A stretch of 5,318 nt of DNA from Clostridiales bacterium. GTDB taxonomy: Bacteria; Bacillota; Peptococcia; DRI-13; UBA5745. Under the pieces are notes generated by a model. That model worked only from the letters and a program-made list of their open reading frames with translations. It ran no database searches and was not told where the DNA came from. Position numbers and translations under genes: made by a program. Where the stretch lies: contig WRNN01000051.1 of assembly GCA_009776595.1 (NCBI GenBank), forward strand, positions 2,799 to 8,116, written 5' to 3'. Of the stretch, positions 1 to 5,318 are shown one piece after another. The number at the start of each line of letters is the position of its first letter. Within the stretch, counting starts at the first letter, position 1.

Positions 1-9
1 GCGGAAGAG

Positions 10-3000
10 ATGGACAAAGCCGTACCCGGAGCGGGTATAGCGGAAGGCGGGTTTGCCGAAACGGGCAGTTCCGCTGAGCAAAGAAAAAAAGCGGGAAGGG
101 CAGGCCGATGGTTTTGGATCCCCGCACTGGCTGCCTGTATTGCTCTGGTTCTGGCGCTGAATTCATTTTGGCCAATCCTTGAACGGTTCCGGGAAGAGGA
201 TATGCCCGTTCCGCTTGCGCTTCCGGAGAGTTTCAGCGGTGTAGTCAGCATCAAACCGCTGCTTGGCGCAGAGGAGAAAATGGACCTATACGAAGGCTTT
301 CTGATCAGTTCCACCGAAGCGCTGCCAAGGGAACTGGTAGAAAAAGCGCTCGTCCTGGATCCGGCCTTTGATTTCGAACTGGTAGCCAGAAGGGGCGGGT
401 TGGAATATGAGCTGGTTCCTTCTGTTCCTTTGACAGAAAACAGCGTGTACCGGATTGCCTTCGATCCGGAAAATTCACTGGCAGATCGAAACGCGAGAGG
501 CACGCATACCTGGGCTTTTCAGACGGCGGCCGCGTTCAGCCTGAGAGAGATCTTGCCGCGGACGAATACAACCATGGTGCCGGTTACGACTTCTTTTGCC
601 CTGCGCTTCACCGCGGCGCCTGAGAAAGACGACCTGGAAAGGCTGGTAAGCTTCAGTCCGCCTGTGCCGGGCAGCTGGGTTATGGATAATCAAAGCGCGC
701 TGTACATGCCGGAGCAGCCCCTTGCTTACAACACTGTATATGAAATCCAAATTGCTGGCGGAATCAGGGAAAGCGGAGGGCAGGGAAAAACCGATGAGGC
801 TGTGACGGTACTATTTCATACCGAAAATTCTCCCGATCAAGAGAATCTCTACTTTTCCCTCCAGGGACAGAATCTCGCTTTTCGCCCGGATGAGACGCCT
901 GCCATCCAATTCTTCTTCAATTCCTGGGAAAACGCGGAAGAAAGCGCCCCTCCGGACGTAGAGACAAACCTGTATGGTTTTTCAAGCAGCTCGCAATATC
1001 AGGAGTTGCTGGCGGAAAAAATCAAAGACCGGGCGTGGTTGTACGCCAATGATGACATCCCGGTGTCCGCGGAAGGGCTTACGCCCCTGGCGGATTTTGT
1101 ATTGACCGGCCAACCGGTAGACTATTCCTGGTATCTGATCTTTCCCGAGCCGCTGCCGAAAGGATTTTATCTTGCGGAGTTTCGATTAAGCGGCTTGCTC
1201 CGGCAAATCTTTTTTCAAATAACGGACCTGAGCGCGTATATGAGCGTCAATGACAGGGAAGCGCTGATATGGGTCAACGACCTTTCGACCGGATTCGCCG
1301 CCGAACAAGCGGAAATCCGTATAAACGACAGCGACAGGATCTACACGGATGGGAATGGCCTCGCCTACGCTAAAAACCTGCCTTCCGGTCAGACGCTGAG
1401 GATGTTTGATATCCGCCACGAAGGGGACCAGATTCTGCTGGCCGATACGGACTACAGATATGGGAATCCGGATCAGCAGCAGTGGCTGAAGAACAGAAGG
1501 ACGGCGCAGAATTACTGGAACTATCTCTATGTGGATAAACCGATATACAGACCGGGGGATAAGCTGTACTTTTTCGGCTTGATGACGCCAAGAAGCCCCT
1601 CTGTCCCTCCGGTAAGGGATGTTACCCTGCGGCTGGAGAACGGCGTTACAGAAATGCACATCGAGCAGGACTGCGCCGTCATAGAAGACATTTTTCAAGG
1701 CAGCCTTACGCTGCCCGTGCTTTCGCCGGGGTTTTACAATCTGGGCCTGTACCTGGACGACGCGTTAATCTGCGCCAGTTATTTTGAAGTAGCGATTTAT
1801 GAAAAGCCGGCATACAAATTATCCCTTTCGGCAGATAAGCCCGTTGTGATGAAAGGGGATAACGTCCAATGGACGGCGACGACCGCTTTTTTCGACGGTA
1901 CGCCCATGGGGGAACAATCGATACTATTCTACGGATCGTCGATTGGGAATGACCGCACGATCACTTCCGGCTCCCAGGGGGAGATCAGCTTCAGCACAAA
2001 AGCCGCAGGGGACGAGTTCGGCTTAATCGGCAGCGACCGGGTATCCGCCGTAGCAACGTTTCCGGAAATGGGAGAAATCTACAGAGAAAGCCAGGTCATT
2101 GTATTGAACAGTGATTTGGAACTGAGGGGAACGGCAACCCGTTCGCCTTCCGCGCCCTTGCCGGATCCCATGGAAACGGAGCCCGGCGAGGGAGAAGGGC
2201 AGGACTATTTTACCATCGATCTGGAAGCCTTTGGCGTGGATATCCAAGCTATCCTCGATCCGGATGGAGACATCGGCGCGCAGGCCCTGACGCCATACCG
2301 GGGTTCGATTCCTTTGCAGGCTTCCCTTGTGCGCCGGTTCTGGGAAAAAATCGAAACAGGGCAGCATTATGACCCCTTTACGAAGCAAATGACGCCGACG
2401 TATGAGTACCGGTATCAGGTAATACCGGAAAGCGAATTTAGCTGGACCTGGTCCGGCGCGGGTAACGGCGATACCGTGTTTCAGGAAAGGCTGCAGTACC
2501 CGGAAGCCTATGAATTAACGATAAGCTTTACAGACAGAGCCGGACGCCCGGCGTCGAGGCAGTTTTATCTTCCGGAAGCAAGACGGGCTGCCGCAGGAGA
2601 TGAGCCTTATCCATACGTCTGGTATTGGCTCGACCGGGACAACGGGGCGCAGTACTGCAGGACGGGCGAAACCGTCGCCTATCAGCTTCATGCGGGAGAA
2701 GCCCTTTTCAGCGGAGAAGGGCAGTATCTCTTCTATCGCGCGACAGACTTCATCAAAGACTATAAGGTTTCCGAAGAGAATCGATATACCTTCCTATTCG
2801 ATGAACGGGAGTTGCCGGGCGCCAATATCATGGCTGTTTTCTTTGACGGCAGCCGCTATATACCGGCTGCGTCCGCGGTAAGCGCGCTGCCGGATCCCGC
2901 GGACAGGGCGTTACAGGTGACGATGCAAGCGGACAAAGCGAGCTATTCCCCCGGCGATACGGTAGTGTTGGACCTGCAATTAAGGGATCACCGGGGACAG

Positions 3001-5088
3001 CCTGTCCAGGGCGTCATCAATCTAAACCTGGTCGACGAGGCTTTACTCGCGCTGCGTGACCAATGGGTCGGCATAGGAAGCCAGGTGTTTCATTACAATA
3101 CCTACGACTATACCTACCGGACGGTGGTGAGCCATCCTTCCTCCGACGGCGGATCGATGGCGGAAGGGGGAGAGGGAGGCGGCGAAAGGGATGATTTCCG
3201 GGATACCGTTCTTTTTCGCATGCTGTACACGGACCCGCAAGGAAGGATACGCGTCGAATTCACTTTGCCGGATAATATCACGAAATGGCGGGTGATATGG
3301 CAAGCCTACGCACGGGATATCCGGGTTGGCAGCGGTTCGGAATCGATCACGGTCAGCCGGCCCTTCTTTGCGGATATCCGCTTCAACGGGCCGATCCTGG
3401 AGACCGATGAGCCTGTCCTCGGCCTGCGGGCAGCGGGGAGCGCATTGCAGGCAGAGGAGGCGCCCGCGACCGTTACCTGGACAGTCCTCATCCCGGAACT
3501 GGATTTCACACAGTCGCTGACCGGCGCAGCCTTCAGTTGGCAAAATCTGCAATTGCCCCCCATGCCTGAAGGAGAGTATCTGTTACAGGTGCATTGCGTA
3601 TGGGAGCAGTATAGCGACAGCGTGATACAGTTTTTCAGTGTTCGAAAAAGCATGCTTAGCCATAGTGTCCGGGAAGCAGCCCCACTGACCGAAGAATACC
3701 GGATTTCCGGTAATGATGAAGGGATGACCACAGTCGTTTTCAGCGATACGTATAGAAATCAGGCGATACGGGGGCTTACTGCCCTGGCGGGTCAAGCTTC
3801 TGTACGGCTGGAACAGCGGATCGCCGCATTGGAGGCGGGGAAACTGTTGCACAATACCTTTGGCCTGGATTGGTGGAGCTTATCCGACCAGGAGGAGCGG
3901 CGGGAACGGGAGCAGATCCTGCGTTATCAGCTATACGGCGGTGGCGTCGCGTATTTGCCCTACAGCGAATCCGATCCCTATACCAGCGTATGGGCGGCGT
4001 CCGCGGCAGGGGACTATTTCTCAAAAGAAGAGTTGGCCTTGTACTTCAGCCGGATGGTCGAGGAGGAGACAGAGGATTCTGTTGACGGGACATTAGCCTT
4101 ATGGGGCATGGCGGCCTGCGGAAAACCGGTCCTGGGAGATATACGCCGCGCGCTGCGGGAGAACCGCTATCAGGGAGAGGCATTGACGGGACAGCAGAAA
4201 TTGAACCTGGTCTGCGCGATGCTCTTTATCGGAAACGGGAATGAAGCCATCGGCTATGCGGAAGAGCTGCTTCGGCAGTGGACGGAGGAAGTGGACGGCC
4301 TCAGCCGAGCCTCGATCGGGCAGGATAGGCAGGAGACGCTGAAAGCGACGGCACAGATGGCGGTTGTCGCCGGTATGCTGGGTTTGCCGCAAAGTTCGGG
4401 GCTGTATCAATATGTCATGGAAAACCAAAGTGAGGAAGAACTTTTTTTGCTGGAGAAACTGCTGTGGCTTCGCACAGTATGCGACAATATGTCTGAACCC
4501 GCTAGTTTTGTCTATACCATAGATGAGGAGGAAATCTCTGTTGATTTGAGCAAATCTCCAAGCCTGACCTTAACGCTGGCGCCGGAGCAAAGACAAAGCT
4601 TTGCGATCAGTCAGGTCAGCGGTCAGGTTATCGGGGAATCCTTCTATCAGGAAGCCGGGCTGGGGGAAGCCGACAGTACTGCCTCTGAGCAAATCAGCAT
4701 CCAACGCAGCTATACGGTGGGCGAACAGGAGAGCAGAAGCCTTCCGATGAACGGGAAGATCCAGGTAGAGATCCGTTTCCGTATCGATGAGAACGCGCCT
4801 GACGGCTGCTATACCATCGTCGACTATCTTCCGGCCGGCCTGCGGTATGTGAGTCTGGACATGACGGCGTATGCGTCTAATGAAAATCCTGTCTGGCTGC
4901 TGACGGAAGAAGGAAACCGTTTGACTTTTGGCGTCTATAAACAGGCGCAGGCGATAGAAAAGATTTTTCGCTATAACGTACGCGTGGCGATGCCCGGCAG
5001 CTATTTAGCGGAGCCCGCCGTACTGGGATTGACGCTAAGGCCCGGTTTTTATACTGCGGCCCTTGAAGACAGAATCTACATAAACTGA
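10..5088 (+). CDS. Membrane-anchored bacterial alpha-2-macroglobulin-like protein lacking the thioester cysteine
   Basis: This gene encodes a 1692-residue protein, close to the usual size of bacterial A2Ms (about 1500-1900). Seen in order: a cationic tail and membrane anchor (34-57); two Big_5-like modules (about 70-173 and 178-270); an MG2 signature (508-523, YVDKPIYRPGD); an MG3-like module (598-700, ending its first strand at MKGD); an acidic linker (710-732); an MG module with YDPFTK (787-792); another MG module (about 870-960); a bait-region module (974-1060, with SYSPGD and NLVDEALLAL); an A2M domain (1061-1125, LPDNITKWR at 1086-1094); a helical thioester-like domain (about 1240-1500, GGG at 1310-1312 then AYLPYSESD); and C-terminal beta domains (DYLPAGL at 1605-1611, PGSYLAEP at 1662-1669). 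A2Ms act as protease-trapping conformational switches; in bacteria they sit at the envelope. The thioester CxEQ is replaced by R1266-L-E-Q. The frame is open to the left edge, and GGAAGAG at 3-9 lies too close to ATG 10 for a normal ribosome site, so the true start could lie upstream. The family is confident; the cellular role is inferred. Confidence 0.92.
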   Translation: MDKAVPGAGIAEGGFAETGSSAEQRKKAGRAGRWFWIPALAACIALVLALNSFWPILERFREEDMPVPLALPESFSGVVSIKPLLGAEEKMDLYEGFLISSTEALPRELVEKALVLDPAFDFELVARRGGLEYELVPSVPLTENSVYRIAFDPENSLADRNARGTHTWAFQTAAAFSLREILPRTNTTMVPVTTSFALRFTAAPEKDDLERLVSFSPPVPGSWVMDNQSALYMPEQPLAYNTVYEIQIAGGIRESGGQGKTDEAVTVLFHTENSPDQENLYFSLQGQNLAFRPDETPAIQFFFNSWENAEESAPPDVETNLYGFSSSSQYQELLAEKIKDRAWLYANDDIPVSAEGLTPLADFVLTGQPVDYSWYLIFPEPLPKGFYLAEFRLSGLLRQIFFQITDLSAYMSVNDREALIWVNDLSTGFAAEQAEIRINDSDRIYTDGNGLAYAKNLPSGQTLRMFDIRHEGDQILLADTDYRYGNPDQQQWLKNRRTAQNYWNYLYVDKPIYRPGDKLYFFGLMTPRSPSVPPVRDVTLRLENGVTEMHIEQDCAVIEDIFQGSLTLPVLSPGFYNLGLYLDDALICASYFEVAIYEKPAYKLSLSADKPVVMKGDNVQWTATTAFFDGTPMGEQSILFYGSSIGNDRTITSGSQGEISFSTKAAGDEFGLIGSDRVSAVATFPEMGEIYRESQVIVLNSDLELRGTATRSPSAPLPDPMETEPGEGEGQDYFTIDLEAFGVDIQAILDPDGDIGAQALTPYRGSIPLQASLVRRFWEKIETGQHYDPFTKQMTPTYEYRYQVIPESEFSWTWSGAGNGDTVFQERLQYPEAYELTISFTDRAGRPASRQFYLPEARRAAAGDEPYPYVWYWLDRDNGAQYCRTGETVAYQLHAGEALFSGEGQYLFYRATDFIKDYKVSEENRYTFLFDERELPGANIMAVFFDGSRYIPAASAVSALPDPADRALQVTMQADKASYSPGDTVVLDLQLRDHRGQPVQGVINLNLVDEALLALRDQWVGIGSQVFHYNTYDYTYRTVVSHPSSDGGSMAEGGEGGGERDDFRDTVLFRMLYTDPQGRIRVEFTLPDNITKWRVIWQAYARDIRVGSGSESITVSRPFFADIRFNGPILETDEPVLGLRAAGSALQAEEAPATVTWTVLIPELDFTQSLTGAAFSWQNLQLPPMPEGEYLLQVHCVWEQYSDSVIQFFSVRKSMLSHSVREAAPLTEEYRISGNDEGMTTVVFSDTYRNQAIRGLTALAGQASVRLEQRIAALEAGKLLHNTFGLDWWSLSDQEERREREQILRYQLYGGGVAYLPYSESDPYTSVWAASAAGDYFSKEELALYFSRMVEEETEDSVDGTLALWGMAACGKPVLGDIRRALRENRYQGEALTGQQKLNLVCAMLFIGNGNEAIGYAEELLRQWTEEVDGLSRASIGQDRQETLKATAQMAVVAGMLGLPQSSGLYQYVMENQSEEELFLLEKLLWLRTVCDNMSEPASFVYTIDEEEISVDLSKSPSLTLTLAPEQRQSFAISQVSGQVIGESFYQEAGLGEADSTASEQISIQRSYTVGEQESRSLPMNGKIQVEIRFRIDENAPDGCYTIVDYLPAGLRYVSLDMTAYASNENPVWLLTEEGNRLTFGVYKQAQAIEKIFRYNVRVAMPGSYLAEPAVLGLTLRPGFYTAALEDRIYIN
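109..180 (+). other. N-terminal signal-anchor segment of the A2M-like protein, with an embedded lipobox-like LAAC
   Basis: Residues 34-57 form one hydrophobic stretch starting WFWIPALAAC and continuing IALVLALNSFWPIL. It directly follows a basic cluster (R25, K26, K27, R30, R33), which predicts the N-terminus inside and the body outside. L40-A-A-C43 matches a lipoprotein signal peptidase box. However, the hydrophobic part before C43 is short, the stretch continues about 14 residues beyond it, and the preceding tail is unusually long (33 residues). An uncleaved anchor is therefore the better reading. Confidence 0.75.
1522..1569 (+). other. MG2 macroglobulin domain signature
   Basis: Residues 508-523 read VDKPIYRPGDKLYFFG, the hallmark first strands of the A2M MG2 domain (family pattern roughly D-[KR]-x-x-Y-[RK]-P-G-D-x-[VL]-x-[FV]-[KR]-G). 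The following region to about residue 597 contains two cysteines, C555 and C588, and leads without a gap into an MG3-like module beginning YEKPAYKLSLSADKP. This motif anchors the identification of the whole protein. Confidence 0.9.
2137..2205 (+). other. Acidic Pro/Gly-rich interdomain linker in the A2M-like protein
   Basis: Residues 710-732 are rich in Pro, Ser, Glu and Gly (starting TRSPSAPLPDP and ending EGEGQD) and have no predicted secondary structure by eye. They separate the MG3-like module from the next MG modules. The stretch looks like an exposed, protease-accessible hinge. It is not at the canonical bait position, which lies in the module just before the A2M domain, so I call it a linker rather than the main bait. 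Confidence 0.6.
3133..3189 (+). other. Probable bait region of the A2M-like protein
   Basis: Residues 1042-1060 are a Ser/Gly/Glu-rich flexible stretch (HPSSDGGSMAEGGEGGGER) lying between NLVDEALLAL of the bait-region domain (1006-1015) and DDFRDTVLF, which opens the A2M domain (1061-1069). In the A2M family the bait, where target proteases cut and trigger collapse of the molecule, occupies this position. The identification rests on position and low complexity; bait sequences are not conserved. The candidate cut sites visible are M1050, R1060 and the acidic residues; its target proteases cannot be deduced. Confidence 0.65.
3802..3816 (+). other. Degenerate thioester motif (V-R-L-E-Q in place of G-C-x-E-Q)
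   Basis: Residues 1265-1269 encoded here are V-R-L-E-Q. Thioester-containing A2Ms carry [PG]-x-G-C-[LAVG]-E-Q at the start of the helical domain, where Cys and Gln form the reactive bond. Here the L-E-Q remainder and the helical context (LTALAGQAS before, RIAALEAGKLL after) are kept, but the Cys position is Arg (CGG). The other cysteines of this domain (C1370, C1402, C1491) are not followed by x-E-Q. The thioester therefore cannot form at this site. Confidence 0.8.
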
Positions 5089-5090
5089 TG
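5086..5090 (+). promoter_or_regulatory. Stop-start overlap TGATG, probable translational coupling
   Basis: The TGA stop of the A2M-like gene (5086-5088) shares its last base with the ATG of the next gene (5088-5090). No convincing Shine-Dalgarno sequence lies 5-12 bases upstream of this ATG; the nearest purine stretch, TGAAGACAGAA, ends about 13-14 bases before it. Translation of the second gene is therefore probably by termination-reinitiation, which would tie its level to that of the A2M-like protein. Confidence 0.7.
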
Positions 5091-5318
5091 AACAGACATC
5101 GCGTCCTGCTGATCGGCAGGCCCCTCCTGATCCCGATCCTCTTTATGCTCCTGCTATGCGCGGCCGGATATGCTATTTGGCGCGCCGCCGCCGCGTCTGC
5201 CCGGGCGCCTGCGCCTTCTTTGTATACGCCTGTTACGCCTCTTACGCCTGTTGCGCCTGTTACGCCTCTTACGCCTCTTACGCCGGTTGCGCCCCCCCAT
5301 CGTATAGACACAGAGCGG
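5088..5318 (+). CDS. N-terminus of a membrane-anchored protein with a Thr-Pro repeat linker (partial; possible PBP1C)
   Basis: The gene is cut by the window end; 77 codons are visible with no stop. The protein begins with a short basic segment (MNRHRVLLIGR), then a hydrophobic helix at about residues 12-31 (PLLIPILFMLLLCAAGYAIW). An Ala-rich stretch with R32 and R39 follows, then a Thr-Pro-Val/Leu repeat (47-67) and APPHRIDTER. This is a type II membrane topology with a stiff, extended extracytoplasmic spacer ahead of an unseen domain. The Cys in LLLCAAG is not preceded by a small residue, so it is not a good lipobox. The start is chosen because it overlaps the upstream stop and supplies a full anchor; the next in-frame ATG (5145) would fall inside the helix. 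E. coli-type A2M genes (yfhM) precede pbpC, so a penicillin-binding protein 1C is a reasonable guess from context only; no catalytic motif is in view. Confidence 0.75.
   Translation, partial: MNRHRVLLIGRPLLIPILFMLLLCAAGYAIWRAAAASARAPAPSLYTPVTPLTPVAPVTPLTPLTPVAPPHRIDTER
5226..5288 (+). repeat. 9-bp tandem repeat, seven units, encoding Thr-Pro-Val/Leu
   Basis: Seven consecutive 9-base units match [AG]CGCC[TG][GC]TT: ACGCCTGTT, ACGCCTCTT, ACGCCTGTT, GCGCCTGTT, ACGCCTCTT, ACGCCTCTT, ACGCCGGTT. A decayed eighth unit follows at 5289-5297. Each unit keeps the reading frame and encodes T/A-P-V/L. The units are almost identical at the DNA level, including third positions, which points to recent expansion by slippage rather than to protein-level selection alone. 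A run of seven C (5292-5298) follows immediately. Confidence 0.9.

Noticed and set aside
3370..3381. Perfect 12-bp palindrome GCGGATATCCGC, with further GGATATCC copies nearby
   Set aside because: It is within conserved A2M-domain codons (encoding A-D-I-R). The copies have different flanks and irregular spacing, so they are consistent with chance and codon use.
3043..3552. A 169-codon minus-strand open frame (and other antisense frames over 475-4428)
   Set aside because: They lie wholly inside the well-supported A2M-like gene, opposite its most conserved domain. Their translations show no recognisable domain, and they are typical GC-rich shadows.
3697..3712. Inverted repeat TACCGGA-TT-TCCGGTA
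   Set aside because: Seven-base arms with a two-base spacer lie inside coding sequence between domains, with no T-run and no nearby start. It is too short and misplaced to call a terminator or operator.
4081..4143. C1370 (A-A-C-G-K-P) as an alternative thioester cysteine
   Set aside because: It is not followed by x-E-Q and sits in a mid-domain helix about 100 residues past the expected site. The R-L-E-Q segment matches the motif position better.
4877..5311. A minus-strand open frame with collagen-like Gly-x-x repeats (GVRGVTG type)
   Set aside because: It is the antisense reading of the Thr-Pro 9-bp repeat plus the 3' end of the A2M-like gene. It has no independent support, and the plus-strand frame is explained by the coupled gene.
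5088..5318. Firm naming of the second gene as pbpC
   Set aside because: Only the anchor and linker are visible. No glycosyltransferase or transpeptidase motif lies in the window, so the name would rest on neighbourhood alone.

Overview
The window is almost filled by one very large plus-strand gene (10-5088). It encodes a 1692-residue, membrane-anchored, bacterial alpha-2-macroglobulin (A2M)-like protein. A second plus-strand gene starts at 5088, overlaps the first by one base (TGATG junction) and runs off the right edge. I see no RNA genes, insertion sequences, CRISPR arrays, terminators or supported promoters, and no non-coding gap longer than the first 9 bases.

The A2M-like protein reads in order as follows. 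A cationic cytoplasmic N-tail and a single membrane anchor (about residues 34-57) are followed by two Big_5-like beta-sandwich modules (about 70-270). Next come further macroglobulin-type (MG) beta modules, including a clear MG2 signature (V508 to G523, with PIYRPGD) and an MG3-like module (598-700). An acidic, Pro/Gly-rich linker (710-732) leads into more MG modules and a bait-region-bearing module (974-1060). The classic A2M domain (1061-1125, with LPDNITKWR) follows, then an alpha-helical thioester-like domain (about 1240-1500) and C-terminal CUB and receptor-binding-like beta domains (to 1692). At the expected thioester position (family consensus C-x-E-Q) the sequence is R1266-L-E-Q. The Cys is absent, so the protein should not trap proteases covalently by the classic thioester chemistry.

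The second gene encodes a short cationic N-terminus, one hydrophobic segment and then a Thr-Pro-Val/Leu repeat made by seven near-identical 9-bp tandem units. The catalytic or functional part lies outside the window. Bacterial A2M genes of the E. coli yfhM type are classically paired with pbpC (penicillin-binding protein 1C). A type II membrane protein translationally coupled downstream would fit that pairing, but nothing visible here proves it.

Organism: a bacterium with moderately high GC by eye. The Big_5-like N-terminal modules, a membrane anchor instead of a clear lipoprotein signal, and MG modules with a WEKIETG...YDPFTK motif are suggestive of a Bacillota (Clostridia- or Paenibacillus-like) source. 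This is a low-confidence impression. Together the two genes look like an envelope-surface module: a tethered, protease-bait-like macroglobulin plus a membrane-anchored partner.
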